The translations under genes and the position numbers were made by a program. A stretch of 64,000 nt of DNA from contig CAJHNH020000830.1 of assembly GCA_905116865.2 (NCBI GenBank), positions 105,001-169,000 of the forward strand. Reading direction: 5' to 3'. Below are positions 1 through 12,372 of the stretch, piece by piece. Within the stretch, counting starts at the first letter, position 1, and the number at the start of each line of letters is the position of its first letter. The notes under the pieces were generated by a model. The model ran no database searches and was not told the DNA's origin. It saw only the letters and a list, made by a program, of their open reading frames with translations. This DNA is from Candidula unifasciata. Its lineage: Eukaryota; Mollusca; Gastropoda; Stylommatophora; Geomitridae.

Positions 1-586
1 GTGAAATGGAGGGTTACCGACAATGTCCCACTGTGAAATGGAAGGTTACTGACAATGTCCCACTGTGAAATGGAGGGGGGTTACCGGAACCAATGTACCC
101 CCCACTGTGAAATGGAAGGTTACTGACAATGTACTACTGTGAAATGGAAGGTTACTGACAATGTCCCACTGTGAAATGGAGGGTTACTGACAATGTCCCA
201 CTGTGAAATGGAAGGTTACTGACAATGTCCCACTGTGAAATGGAAGGTTACTGACAATGTCCCACTGTGAAATGGAAGGTTACTGACAATGTCCCACTGT
301 GAAATGGGGGGTTGCCGACAATGTCCCACTGTGAAATGGAAGGTTACTGACAATGTCCCACTGTGAAATGGAAGGTTACTGACAATGTCCCACTGTGAAA
401 TGGAAGGTTACTGACAATGTCCCACTGTGAAATGGAGGGTTACTGACAATGTCCCACTGTGAAATGGAAAGTTACTGACAATGTCCCACTGTGAAATTGA
501 ATGTTACCGACAATGTCCCACTGTGAAATGGAAAGTTACTGACAATGTCCCACTGTGAAATGGAAAGTTACTGACAATGTCCCACT
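1..586. repeat. 32-bp tandem satellite
   Basis: About 18 head-to-tail copies of a 32-base unit containing TGTGAAATGGAAGGTTACTG. Variation is mostly A/G at the GGAAGG positions. One copy carries a G-rich expansion near 75-105. The array runs off the left edge. Confidence 0.95.
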
Positions 587-741
587 GGAACAAGAGAGTA
601 AGATCAGAGAAACAACAGGACACGCACGATGACTACCGCCACGCCACAGAGTCTATATAAAGAAGGTGGATGCACGCCATCTACCGCTGTGCCAGGATTT
701 CAGCCGTCTCAGGGTGTATTCATTATATTGAAATGTCGTGT

Positions 742-1050
742 AGTTCATCATCATCATGAATCAGGTCCTTTGCAGAACGTCGCTCTCATCACGGTCTGCC
801 TGAAAGAAACTCGGTCTCTCGCCAGCTCTCCCGCCTCATGCACTTTCAAACTCAAGGAGTCACTTATATCCTGTGCCCATCTTCGTGTTGGTCGGCCCCT
901 GCCCCTCCTTCCCTCCTTCCTGGTACCATGCCTTCTGTTATAATTTGTTCCAATCCGTCCTGGCGCTTGATATGGCCAAAATATTTCAGCTTCTGAGACA
1001 GGATTCTGCTTATTAGCCAATCTTCCTTGATGTTCAAATCTTGTTCGTGG
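742..1050 (-). mobile_element. LINE group A (RTE-like) 3' fragment
   Basis: The minus-strand frame reads EAEIFWPYQAPGRIGTNYNR and then [20 protein letters not shown], the charged C-terminal tail of RTE-type endonuclease/reverse-transcriptase proteins. Five other copies occur in the window. It ends at an ATG/CAT-rich tail near 745. Confidence 0.8.
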
Positions 1051-1348
1051 TGTTAAGAAGGGGAATTATCAGCGACCGGATCGCCAGTAGACGAATTCGT
1101 CGCTTGTCCGGACAGTATTTGGGTCTGTCTCCTTTGATCGCATCAACACTGCAAGAGTCCTTTTCAGAGCTACCTGGTGGCGAGCAATGCTAAGCCATTT
1201 TATATGGCGCATATAAACCTAGTCACAATTATAACCTAAAGCTTTGAGGATGCTGGTTGAACGTGACGATTGTTGCTGTCGCAAGTCAAGCCAACGGAAG
1301 GGATTAACCCATAGGCTTTTGTTTGTAACCACGAACTCTCTGCTCCGT

Positions 1349-1397
1349 TTCTCTGTCTGTCTGTCTGTCTGTCTGTCTGCTAGCCTGTCTGTCTGTG

Positions 1398-1434
<37 letters not shown>

Positions 1435-1441
1435 GCTAGCC

Positions 1442-1474
<33 letters not shown>

Positions 1475-1501
1475 GCTAGCCTGTCTGTCTGTGTGTCTGT
1501 G

Positions 1502-1596
<95 letters not shown>

Positions 1597-1847
1597 GTGA
1601 TCTTCTCTCTTCGCCTCGCTATTTCTCTCTGACTGTCTTTCTGTCTATTCCTCTCAGAATCTCCCCCCCCCCCCCCCCCCGTCTTTCTGTCTATTCCTCT
1701 CAGAATCTCCCCCCCCCCCCCTTTTTTTTTTGAGGTTGAATCTGTGATTACCTGTCTGTCACTCTCTGAAGGGCAGAATGTTAGACGGGCCTGCGTGCCC
1801 AATTCTTAACCCTTTAAAAATAAATTTTGTTCGTTCGTTCTCTCTTT

Positions 1848-1907
<60 letters not shown>

Positions 1908-2075
1908 CTCTATTTTACTCTCTTTACTATCTCCTCTGGTTGTCTCTGTATCTGTAAGTCGCTTTTTCTCTCTTACTGTCTCGCTATCTCTCACTCTTTA
2001 TCGTTGTCGTGTTTGCCTTATCACTGTCTCCTTATCTCTCTCTCCTGATTTTCTCTCTGCATCTCTGTTTGCTTG

Positions 2076-2125
<50 letters not shown>

Positions 2126-2150
2126 TCTCTCTCTCTCTCCCTCTCTCTCT
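1349..2150. repeat. CTGT and CT microsatellite block
   Basis: (CTGT)n with periodic CTAGC interruptions at 1349-1594, a 45-base CCCCC-flanked duplication at about 1636-1730, then (CT)n at 1851-1903 and 2076-2150. Confidence 0.95.
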
Positions 2151-2198
2151 GGTTGTCTCTGTAATTATCTGTCTGCCTAACTCTCTCTCGCCCGCACA

Positions 2199-2312
2199 TA
2201 CACACAAATACACACACTCACATACACACAAATACACACACTCACATACACACAAATACACACACTCACATACACACAAATACACACACTCACATACACA
2301 CAAATACACACA
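2199..2312. repeat. 24-bp CA-rich minisatellite
   Basis: About five copies of a unit containing ACACACAAATACACACACTC. Confidence 0.9.
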
Positions 2313-2454
2313 CATTTCCCGTCGCACACTACGGACTGACACCTGGCACTTTAATGTCCAAGAAACATTACAACTGGTGGAGTCACCTGAACGATCCAGT
2401 CGGACAGTCCAGAGCAAGAGTCAGCTGACTCTGAGATATTACTGCCATTGATAA

Positions 2455-3799
2455 GACGTTTAACGATCGATAAAATACCAGACCTGCTCACCGACGTTTC
2501 TCACAAGAATTGTATTATAATTTCCTTGTCCTGACGTTTTCAATCAGCGACAAGTAGCTTCTAATTGCAGGACAGGAGGGTGACCGGAACATGGCAGCTT
2601 AAGAACCTTGAGCAACAACCCCCCCCCCCCCCCCCCCCCCCCCTACAGCAGCAACACAAATATAATTGAGGCTTAGCGTAAGTACAGGGACTGGTCAGGG
2701 GGCGCTGCAAAATCAGAAGTTAAAATATACAATTCGTGACTATTCTACACTGTGGGTTCCGGGGTCCCATTGTAGGGAAAACAAGAATAGACTCACTGCC
2801 AATAAGTATGTCGTAAGAGTTGACTAACTCGGGGCTTCCTTCGAAGTAGGAGTGCATCTACCTGAGAGGCAAGGAACCAACAATCCGCATTCATATAAGT
2901 CAGAGCTATAAACGGGTGTGCACGTGACACTCAGGTTCTAGAACAAGGCTAAAGTCCAGAGGTCAACACACACAAAAAACTTTCTGCCGATGAAGGCGAA
3001 GAAGGAGAAAACTGGCATTTATCGCCCAGATGACGTGATTATCTATACAGGTGGCTCTGTGTTGAGAGATAGGCGAAGTTCATGGGGGTTCTGAGCAGAA
3101 GCGAATGGACATCGCTTAGTGCAAGTGGAGTGTTGCTTTCTCTGTGTGATAGTTGGTCAACTAGATCGAGGAGATGTTTTTCACATAGACGATGATACAC
3201 ACAGTTGGTGATGTGGAAACAAACTCACTGTTACATTTAGTTTATTATGTTCCAAATATAACAACGTCTAGTCGCTGATCTAGTCTTCTGATTTATTGCA
3301 TGTACCGAGATCCAATGAGTGAATGTTACAAGATGTTCACAATCGTTATCACTCGCAACCTTGTATCCTGGCCGATCATTCACGAAACGCACAGTCGACG
3401 ATTTTGCATCTCCAGCACTCTGCTGCCATTCTTCACAGTCAAACCAGGTGCCACTTGAATAACTTCTAATCAGGCATTCTTCTTGAGGAATCAGACTTCC
3501 TTACACGTCGTCAGATACAATTCACAGCAGTCAGACCTTCACACGTCGTCAGGTACACTTCTTGGCAGTCACACGCCTCTCGAACTCGACCAGTCACTCC
3601 GGCTGCCAAACACCAACTAAACCGATCTTGCTTTTACCTTTAAAACCTCTCTCTGGCTCCCACGTGCTGTCCTTCATTAAACCCGTGATTTTTCGAGTTT
3701 TCCTTCTCGCGTCCTATTTCCTTGACTTACCCTTGGCCCCACCTATCCATCTAGCAACCCGTTGCGAAATCACCTCATTACAGCAACAAATCCTGAAAT
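2455..3799. other. No gene seen outside Rep-B copy 1
   Basis: Unique-looking DNA with a poly-C run at 2621-2643. The open frame at 3562-3810 has no recognisable domain and crosses the hAT insertion boundary. Confidence 0.5.
2755..3000 (-). repeat. Rep-B dispersed repeat, copy 1
   Basis: Rep-B is a family of about 260 bp seen a dozen times here. Its consensus reads, in order, GGCAGAAAGTTCTGGTTGTT, TATGCAGACTGTTGGTTCCT, CTCAGGCAGATGCACTCCGA, ATTAGTCGACTCTTACAACA and AATGGGGCCCCGGAACCCAC. No coding frame or RNA polymerase III box is evident, so its class is unknown. This copy is reversed and nearly complete. Confidence 0.8.
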
Positions 3800-4058
3800 A
3801 TGATAACTAGGGCTGTACCGAATATTCGCCCCGTATCCGCTTTGGGGCCGAATAGTGGACCTAATAACTATTCGGTATTCGGCCGAACAGTTGCGGTCGG
3901 GCCGAATACGAATAGTGGTTACCTTACTCCCGTTTCTACATACACTGAGATGGGCTGAAATAACTCTCTCATCAACACAATAGCTGCTGTTGCCTAAGTC
4001 TGTCAAGTGTGGGAAACTGCGACCCGGTTGCGTGGTACAAACTGCATAAATGCCAACC

Positions 4059-4060
<2 letters not shown>

Positions 4061-4109
<49 letters not shown>

Positions 4110-4152
4110 CTGTGTGTCTGTGAGAGAGAGAGAGTGAGAGAGAGAGAGAGAT
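4061..4152. repeat. (GT)n and (GA)n microsatellite
   Basis: GT dinucleotides at 4061-4105 followed by GAGA-rich sequence, inside the hAT-like element. Confidence 0.9.
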
Positions 4153-4254
4153 CATGCATTTTTCGTTCTTTCAGGGTGTCTTCGCCCAAATCAAATTTGA
4201 AGATATTGCTAACGAGAATATGAATGTGCGTTTAAATTACATCGAACGAACGGC

Positions 4255-4560
4255 CGAGCGAACGATGGTTTTGAAAGAGGCGGGAGCCCGAAGACAACTA
4301 ATCACAGACATCAGAAGGAGATAGTCGTCATTTTTCAGCCATGTTATGAGAAGAGGGAAAATTGAACATTTGGTGACCACTGGAAAAGACCTGTGGAAGG
4401 AGGGATAGAGGAAGACAACGATAGAAGATTCTTGACAGTCTTGTTGCATGGCATGGAGGTGTGTCAGCACACGAACTTATACATGCTGCAGGAGATCGCA
4501 GATTGTAAGGAGGCATGATCGCCCACGCCAGTCGGCAAGGCACCTGATGATGATGATACA
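4255..4560 (+). mobile_element. LINE 3' fragment nested in the hAT-like element
   Basis: Plus-strand frames with shifts read HVMRRGKIEHLVTTGK, then WRRHDRPRQSARHL, the usual RTE-type C-terminus. It ends in a short (GAT)n tail at 4546-4558, as expected for an RTE 3' end. Confidence 0.65.
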
Positions 4561-4660
4561 CTATTCGTATTCGTATTCGTATTCGGCCGAATAGTTGGTC
4601 CCACTATTCGTATTCGGCCGAATAGTGAAAATCACTATTCGGTACAGCCCTAATGATAAC

Positions 4661-6815
4661 ACAACATGTAGTTTCAGAATGGAGGCAGTCACTGCAGCCT
4701 TTCGTTTGCATAACAGCTAGCTGTGTACACACTCGTAGTTGCTACTGACTCACGGAGCATGCTGAGAAAGGTGCAGACACGTGTGCTTCATGCAGAGTAG
4801 CAAGCAGCGCTTTAAAGGTCCCGGTAGTTAGCGTCCTTCTGTTATTTTACCTGGGCAGTGCCGGTGTGTTGGGAAATTAGAAGTCCTGAGTAGTTAGTGT
4901 CCTTTAGATATTTTTTTTCAGGTCATGCTGGTGTGTTTGGAAACGAACAGACAGATATATTGTCTGATTATGCCCATTTGGTGGTTCATTGATGCATGAC
5001 AAGCCAGATGTTGTGAAGATCCCTTGGGAGCGAGTGAACAGTGCGGAGACATAAATATGTCATTTCGATCTGAGGAGAATGGTGCTACGAGGAGTTACGA
5101 GGGGATCTGCCGACGTTCTACACTCAAGGTAAAGGCGAGACGGGTATACACAATCAGACAGTTACTGGTACCATTGGAGTTGAAACTCTTCGCTTGCTGC
5201 CGAAGATGGGGGACGGAGCACTTATGGGAATGTCCGAGTGCTAGGTTATTGATTCGTGATTCAACATTCATATGTGAATAGGTTTGAATGGCAGCATCAT
5301 CTGCAACGACGGGCTCTATGCAAAGTGCCTCCCCTAACCCCCTGCAAGTCATAAATTTTGTTTCTCAAGGCAACGAAGTCTAAAGAAGGGTATCATAAAG
5401 TTTCTTGGAAAATAAGGGTAACCGGTGAGCTGTCAACCATATAAACTATGATTGACTTGTCTTAAAATCTTTCTAATAATCTGTAATAATGAGTAAATAA
5501 TTTACTTTAGATTTCATGACAGACAATCATTTTTTTTCTCCCTTGCCGGAAATTGTAAAAACAAACATGTTGCATTTCAAAAGATGCACATCACAGAGAT
5601 CGATTTCAGCGCGAGACAAACTATGTCAACGAATAACCGAGATATATTTTTATTACCCACCATATCTCAGATATCCTTGACAAAATCATGCGAAACTCAT
5701 TGTGACAATCTGTGCCACTCCAGTGTTCCATGAAAGCATGGTTTGATATTCCTGAATTTAATCACCATCTTAAGTGACATGTTCTATACCGAACGTTATC
5801 TCCTTTACAGCCAGTATGAATACAAGCCGACCTGAGCAAGTCATCCTACATTTTCATCTAATAGATTCTTATTGTCTGTTGGTCTTTCGTTTATAAGGTA
5901 ACCATATTATCTTGAGCTAAAAACTGGACATCCCACTAATATTTTGAGCTGACAACGGACATCACCAGGAAATCAATTTAACCCCACTACACATTTTTTC
6001 CTAGGTCAGCAGGGTGTAAGGGGTTAATAACTCGCGCCTTAATGGTATTACAGCATGACCCACTGTGGTGAAGAAATAATCGAAAAGGTGTATTCTTTAA
6101 CTGTAATGAAAGGCTACACTGAAAGTCAGCAACTTTCAGTCACTAAAAGTATCAAAACTATGAAATCTTGAAATGTCTAAATGTACAAGTTCTATTCTTA
6201 AGCTATTTCCTATAGTTTTATAAAACTGGACAATAGGCTTTCTCTTGGAGTACCAATTGGACGGCGGGAACACACCTAAAATTCGGGACTCTCCGGGTGA
6301 AAACGGAACGCACGGTCGTATACTCGTGTTCATACATTTCTGATACAAGTGTTGCTCCGTTCGACAGTCTTGATGTGCCTAACTTTTGCTCACTAGGTCT
6401 CCCACTGCTTATCTTTTTCTTCTTCTTCTTTCGTTTGCTTGAAGTAAATTATCTATATCTGCAATGCTGTCTCTAGTTTGAATTTTTTACTGGTTTTTTT
6501 TTTTTTTTTTAATTCATTGATAGGCCCGTAAAAAATGGCTTCCACCAATGTCTCTCTTTGGCGAGAAGTTTTGCCTGGAAATGTTGTAGCTGCTTATCTT
6601 CACCTCCAGTATGCTTGTCTGTCACGACATACTTCACTTTATCCATTCTCAAAACGTGCTAAAACTTAGCTGGATGGAATCTTCTGTTACGAGTAAACAG
6701 CTCTCTTCATGGGTTAATTTCTTTATAGTTTCTCTTGTGAAGTCGTATTGGTAGGTGAGATTTGTTTCTCTGTGACTGCCAAAGTCAGCGAAATCTTGCA
6801 AGACATGATCTAGAA
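4661..6815. other. No gene recognised
   Basis: Apparently unique, A/T-moderate DNA. A short frame around 5190-5240 (RRWGTEHLWECPS) faintly resembles a LINE C-terminal zinc-binding tail but is too short to call. Confidence 0.4.
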
Positions 6816-7003
6816 CAGTGGTTCTCAGACTTCCTAATGCCGTGACCCTTTAATACAGTTCTTTCGTGTTGTGGCGATCCCCAAACAAATATTTTTCTTT
6901 ATAACTTCAATGAATATGTGTTTTCCGATGTTCTTAGGCCACCCTTGTGAAAGGGTCATTCGACCCAAAAAAAGGTCGCAACCCGCAGGGTTGAGAACCG
7001 CTG
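6816..7003. mobile_element. hAT-type MITE, family H, copy 1
   Basis: CAGTGGTTCTCAGACTTCCT to GGGTTGAGAACCGCTG, with flanks ATCTAGAA and CTCTAGAG as a decayed 8-bp duplication. The interior includes the family sequence GGTCATTCGACCC. Non-autonomous. Confidence 0.82.
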
Positions 7004-7940
7004 CTCTAGAGTTTGCTTTTTTTCGCCATAACCACACAAGTCAATGCAACCCAAATGTTGTTTGCACCTTTAAAACTTACGTTTACTATGTCCCATTCTA
7101 AGACTTGACATTCTTGTCTGTGCATTTCTACCAAGCCTACGTGTAGCTTTCTGCTCTGGTCCCTAAATCGGCCTGCCTTGACCCGTTTAAAACGCTTTTA
7201 TCACGTTGTGTTTTGGTTCACAGCTAGGCTGTGTTGTCTACAACACATACGATTTCAGAAAACCTGTAATAAGTCACCTTTTAAGACGTGCTAGTCTCCC
7301 CCTCCCCCCAAGGAGGTCACACAACCCATACTTAAACACTATTCTGAAATCAATGATATAGAAAGTAAATTGATTACTCTAAATTCTGTTAATCCTCAAC
7401 ATCTTCGACTCGCATCCATTTCACATTGCCAGCTTTTCCTTTAGGCTGTAATTACTGCTGCCTCATAGAAGCTAATCCTCACTGATTGCTCAGTGTATCT
7501 AACGTCTGCGAGAAATAGAGGATGCAATAATGATAATTGGTTAGCCGGCGTTTGCTTAAGAGCATATCTTGTTGCCAGATATGCACTAAAAATTACTCGC
7601 AAATTGATTTAGAATATCGTTTTACAATCGTGAGCTATAAATAGCCACAGTTCACACGATTTGTTAGCTCTTAGATTATGTTTCATTGTTATAAGATTCT
7701 GAGTTGTTTTCTAAATATTACATTACAACTTTCACTAAAACGCTGTGTGCTTTGGAAAGCTATGGTAGTTCATTGCAAAACAGAACATAAAATTGGACTA
7801 GAAAGCTCAACGGAGAAAAGGGAAAAGACGGGCAAATATACAACTGAATGTTCCGACCAAATTCTTTACCGCAGTCACCTCCTTATTTACATCATAACTA
7901 TGGTAGTTCACTGGGAAGTACACTCGGTAGTCATGTGTTC
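7004..7940. other. No gene recognised
   Basis: Unique-looking DNA. The open frame beginning at 7678 is only long because it runs into the CTT microsatellite. Confidence 0.4.
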
Positions 7941-7950
7941 AAATGCCGCT

Positions 7951-8019
7951 CTTCTTCTTCTTCTTCTTCTTCTTCTTCTTCTTCTTCTTCTTCTTCTTCT
8001 TCTTCTTCTTCTTCTTCTT

Positions 8020-8053
<34 letters not shown>

Positions 8054-8090
8054 CTCCTCTTCCTCTTCTTCTTCTTCTTCGACTATTAGG
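7951..8090. repeat. (CTT)n microsatellite
   Basis: More than 30 CTT/TTC trinucleotides, then CTCCTCTT-type variants, adjoining a reversed Rep-B copy. Confidence 0.95.
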
Positions 8091-8104
8091 AGGGTTTTTT
8101 TTTT

Positions 8105-8250
8105 TTTCAAGTTGGAGTGTATCTACCTAAGAGACCAGGAACCAACAGTCTGTCTATAAATAAGCCAGGTCTGTAAAACTCAAGTTCTGGAATAAGATTA
8201 AAGTCCAGAAGTGAACGAACAACCAGAACTTTCTGCCTGAGCTTTCAGCT
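8105..8250 (-). repeat. Rep-B copy 2 (truncated)
   Basis: Reversed copy from GGAGTGTATCTACCTAAGAG to AACTTTCTGCC. It lacks the GGGGCCCC end. Confidence 0.75.
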
Positions 8251-9194
8251 GGTGTACACAATGAAGAAGAATCTAGTACACAGTGCCCGGTGCGATACAT
8301 GCGCAGAAAGAGTCCTTTTACATTCACTTTTTGGCGCGTTTCTAGCTGGGGGAAAATAATGAACTGTGTGAACTTGAGTTGCTTGTCGCCACTTTCATTG
8401 CTGTTGCTATTAAACACGTCTGTACACCTCTGTAACGGTACAAAAGTCTGTATTGTACAACTGAAAAGTGTTGTTTTTCTCCCAAGCCTTTGCACTGTCT
8501 GTACCTCCCAAGAGAAACATTACTCTAACTACATTCTCAAGAGCAGCTTACAAACAGGGGCTTAAGAGTGCTATTCTTTACACCCCACAACAAACTGTAA
8601 AACAACTGTCTAGTTTCTTTACTGAGAAACTATCCTGCACCTTGTTACTCCTATCGCTTGGTGTTCCTTATTATCAGAATTGTTCTGGTTACATAGATTC
8701 TCTGAAGACTACATGCGATTCTACTGGACGACGGTCATCACCTGTCTCTTGTTTCAGGGCTTCTAGCGTTAGTAAAAGTATCTTCTTACAAATGTTACAA
8801 CTTGACTTGCTGTTGTGACCTTTCTTGCACTTTTTCTTTTTTAGTGTAATTTGAATATTGCACCCGGCAAACCGGGGTCATTGGTTCGTGTTTCTTTATT
8901 GTTCTTTTCATCATGACGTAGTTTTTGTTGTTGTAGCACTCTTTGTGCTTTTTGTTTAATCCATTTTGAGCGCAATATCTGTTAAAAGGTGCGGCGTTAA
9001 GTTCTTTTTGCACTTGAGAACTTTGGAGCTTTTATCGTCAGTTACTTTAATTATCAAGATTCAGTACGTTTTAGTGGTTTCAAAGGTAATATCTTGTCGA
9101 CGGAGCAATACTCTAAGTGGTCAGTCTGAGTACAGTATGAACATTGTTTCTTTTGTCTGTAAGATCTGAGGATAGATAGTGACCAAGTGAGGTA

Positions 9195-9425
9195 AAGGAT
9201 GCTTTACCACGCCTTTAGGCATATTGGGCACATAGGGCTAGACCTGTATTTTATAGACCAATCGGCGGATTGTGTGATCAACATCACGCCGGCTGCTTTC
9301 ACTTCCCAGTACATTACTAAGTACACAAGGTCTTTTTTTTTTAATGTTTAGCTCCGTTAGGTCTGAACTCTCGACTTTCGGATCTAGAGGGGAGCCTCTA
9401 GCTTCTAAACCACGACGGCTCCCAT
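9195..9425 (-). mobile_element. tRNA-derived SINE family S1, copy 1
   Basis: Family S1 runs from a tRNA-like head (B-box GGGTTCGAGTC in the best copy) through GGTCAACCCAGCC and GATGTTGACCACATTAC to TATAGGTCTAGCCCTA and AGGCGTGGAAAAGGTCC. This copy is reversed, with an internal T run replacing part of the middle. Confidence 0.78.
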
Positions 9426-9446
9426 AGTGGTCAAGGTAATACAGAA

Positions 9447-9449
<3 letters not shown>

Positions 9450-9532
<83 letters not shown>
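9450..9532. repeat. (GA)n microsatellite
   Basis: About 40 uninterrupted GA units directly after the SINE head. Confidence 0.95.
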
Positions 9533-9535
<3 letters not shown>

Positions 9536-10199
9536 TAAGAATGACTTAACATATTTTCAATATAAAGACACTGAATTCATGAGATTTGTAGACACGTTGT
9601 AAAAGACTACAAAAACTTCAAATCAAAAGAGGTATTGCCAATCATGAACATGATACAGTAGCCAAAGAAAAATAGTAACCCAACACAGAACTGGTGAAAT
9701 CAGTCACCGCAAGCTGAGGGATATACCTAAGATGGGTTTCGAGCGCCTATGGACTTGTAAGACGTGTAATGAGAATAATCTTTCGATAAGCTAACTACAT
9801 CATACATACTGAAGTACTGGAAAACCCAGGAGTTCACAATCAACGCTCAACCTCAGAAGGCTCAGGTGGCTAAAACATTGTAAAGAATGATTCTCACTTG
9901 TTTTTTCCTTTCTAGAAAACATGTGCTCGTACTCACCACAATATGTGAAAATGGTTCCGGTATTCACCACAAAGTGTATACAATGGTTCCTTGGAATCCC
10001 AGCGTCTCAAAACTCGAATAGCTTTAAATCCGAACGAAATTATTTAGTAAATTTTGCCTATGAATTCGAACGTCAGAAACCGAACGTCAGCACGTGCCGA
10101 TCACACCACTGAGGTGACAAGGCAATAGCCTCACCACCTCCACCAGCAGCAGAAAGAAGAAATTGCAGAAGGAATTTATCCCGGTAAGGAAGAGTGAGA

Positions 10200-10860
10200 T
10201 GCTGAAAGGATTAGCACTGCTGAAGTCCAAGATCTTTTGACATGTGGTCGAAAACACAAACAGTTGTTTGAATACTGTATGGATTTTAAAAAAAGGTAAA
10301 GTTCCCTTTCCACGCCTTTCGGCGCATCGGGCATATGGGCAGAGCGTTTCATATTTTTACAGACCATCAGCACTCTTTGGGTAATGTGGTCAGCATTACG
10401 CCGGCTGTCTTTATTTTCCCAGGACACCCCATCCTGGTACCCATTTTAGGCTGGGTCGACCTGCGACGTCTCATACCACGACAAAAATCCACGCAGCCTG
10501 CAGTGGGTTTCGATCGCCTTATGCTGGCTTACGAGTCGGACTCGCAACGCCTTAGCCACGGACGCCGCGCTGTATGGATAGACACTGTTGAAATCCAAAA
10601 TCTTTTGCCATGTAGAAAACACATGTTGTTTGGATGCTGAAAGGATTAGCACTGCTGAAATTCAAGATCTTTTGACATGTGGTCAAAAACGCAAACAGTT
10701 GTTTGGATGCTGAATGTATAAGCACTGTTGAAATTCAAGATCTTTTGTCATGTGGTTAAAAACACAAACAGTTTTTTTGGATGTTGAATGGTTAAGCACT
10801 GTTGAAATCCAAGATCTTTTGACATGTTGTCAAAAATACAAGTTGTTAAGTGGCACACAT
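10200..10860. repeat. 67-74-bp tandem repeat split by a SINE
   Basis: Five units share CACTGTTGAAATCCAAGATC and TTTTGACATGTGGTCAAAAA. Unit starts are near 10215, 10583, 10650, 10723 and 10797. The gap between the first two is filled by SINE S1 copy 2. Confidence 0.85.
10290..10582 (-). mobile_element. SINE S1 copy 2, inserted in a tandem array
   Basis: Reversed, near full length. On the minus strand it starts with GCGTCCGTGGCTAAGGCGTT, whose GTGGCTAAGGCG resembles an A-box, and GATCGAAACCCACTG lies in the B-box position. The tail AGGCGTGGAAAGGGAAC is at the left. Confidence 0.82.
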
Positions 10861-11163
10861 GATAGAGCCCTAGTTTAAAGGTGTATTAACTTATTCAATG
10901 ATAACATTATCCAACATTTAAAAAAAAAAAAAAATGGTCGTCAGCACCAGAGCACTTTGGAACTCTAGCTCTCCATAAAAACTAGTGACTCCAATCGACT
11001 GCAATATGAAACACCAGAAAGGATTCCTAATGTTATCATGGAAAGTGACTCAACCGTCCAAACAAAAATCTTCCTACATCCTCCTAAAGTGGCTCAAATT
11101 CAAAACATTTACCTCCCTAAATTATCCTCCCTTCTGCTTCTATGTGCAGTGTCACCATTTTCA

Positions 11164-11207
11164 TTTTCTTCTTCTTCTTCTTCTTCTTCTTCTTCTTCTT
11201 CTTCTTC
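11164..11207. repeat. (TTC)n at a LINE 3' end
   Basis: About 14 TTC units directly downstream of the adjacent minus-strand LINE's C-terminus. Confidence 0.9.
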
Positions 11208-11214
11208 TCTTCCA

Positions 11215-11900
11215 ACTTGTACCTCATCGAAGTGTCGGGGGAAGATGTAATGTTCGTTGATGAGCTCTGTCAAGAGCACTATTAAGACTGATGTTCATTT
11301 CTGTAAGGCTGTTCTTAATGCCATCACTCCATCTTTTCCAAGGTCTTCCAGTGGCTCTATTCCCGTTGTAGCGTTTTAGTGTGGCTCGATGTGGCGGATA
11401 GTAAAAGGGCATTCTTGTTAGGTGTCCAAACCATTTCATTTGTTGTTCTTTGATGACCTGTAAGACTGGCTTTATTCCTAGCATTCGTCTGATGTCATGA
11501 TTTCGTATTCTGCCTTTCCTTGAAACTCCTGCAGCTCTTTAAGGCATTTTATCTCTGTTGTCATAATTTTACATTCATTGGAGGATGTAAGTGTCCACGT
11601 TTGGCACTGATGGCATAGTGTTGGCCAAAAAATAGTTCTAATAAAATTCACTTAAGTACTCTGAGGAATCAGCTTGTGTGTCAACAGGGGAGATAGTTGA
11701 CCCATTACTTGATTAGCTTTGGCACATTTGGAGCTAATTTCTCTGTCCAGTTTTCCGTCTGATGTAAAAATTGCTCCCAAATACTTCAATTCCTCTGTTT
11801 GTCTCAAGATGTTGTTTTTTAATTTATTTTCTAAATTGTCTTTATGTCTTCCTATCATCATTGTCTCTGTTTTCATCAATGTGCAGTAAATACAATGTTT
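11215..11900 (-). mobile_element. LINE group B 3' fragment
   Basis: Minus-strand frames read ELKYLGAIFTSDGKLDREIS, ANQVMGQLSPLLTHK, QQMKWFGHLTRMPFYYP and NRATGRPWKRWSDGIKNSLT. These are the thumb and C-terminal tail of an RTE-like reverse transcriptase. Frameshifts separate the pieces. Other copies are at 18830 and 39325. Confidence 0.85.
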
Positions 11901-11949
11901 TTGTAGAAATTGTTTAAAATGTATTTATGTTTGTATTTAATTATGATCT

Positions 11950-11990
11950 ACCCCACCAGGACATCACACAAGTGATAAACACCCGAGGAC
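11950..11990 (+). repeat. Rep-D fragment
   Basis: Rep-D is a dispersed repeat containing CACCAGGACATCACACAAGC and GATAAACACCCGGTGACACA. Only its start is present here, running into a TA array. Confidence 0.7.
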
Positions 11991-11993
11991 ACA

Positions 11994-11995
<2 letters not shown>

Positions 11996-12052
<57 letters not shown>
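11996..12052. repeat. (TA)n microsatellite
   Basis: About 28 TA units. Confidence 0.95.
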
Positions 12053-12055
<3 letters not shown>

Positions 12056-12297
12056 GAGACAGAAGGTTGTGGATAGCCATGATTACCTACGCCGCCTGGC
12101 ATGACTAAGAAAAAGAGAGAAAAAAAACCACATAAATATGTATAAATATATGTGTGTGTGTTTTTTTTCCATCTTTTTCTTAGTATATATATTTATATAC
12201 ATGTGTGAGTATGTGTGTGTGTGTTTGTGTGTGTGTGTGTTTTCTCTTTTTCTTGTTCAGGATTTATCTTTTTTCCCCCTAGTGCATTTAGTTTAGT

Positions 12298-12300
<3 letters not shown>

Positions 12301-12372
<72 letters not shown>

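Larger units (their letters stand above)
3808..4652. mobile_element. hAT-like element with 8-bp target duplication
   Basis: Terminal inverted repeats TAGGGCTGTACCGAATA are bounded by ATGATAAC at 3800-3807 and 4653-4660. The subterminal regions are packed with CGAATA/TATTCG motifs. No transposase survives. The middle holds a (GT)n run and a LINE tail. Confidence 0.88.

Noticed and set aside
1..586. CRISPR-like regular repeats
   Set aside because: Units are head to tail with no spacers, and the genome is eukaryotic.
3562..3810. Possible signal-peptide exon for the lachesin-like gene
   Set aside because: The hydrophobic stretch is not N-terminal and no phase-1 donor follows before the hAT insertion.
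5140..5281. Zinc-tail-like fragment of a LINE (RRWGTEHLWECPS)
   Set aside because: Too short and isolated to separate from chance.
7678..8159. Frames of 103-150 residues with leucine or serine runs
   Set aside because: The length comes from the CTT microsatellite; the remainder has no domain.
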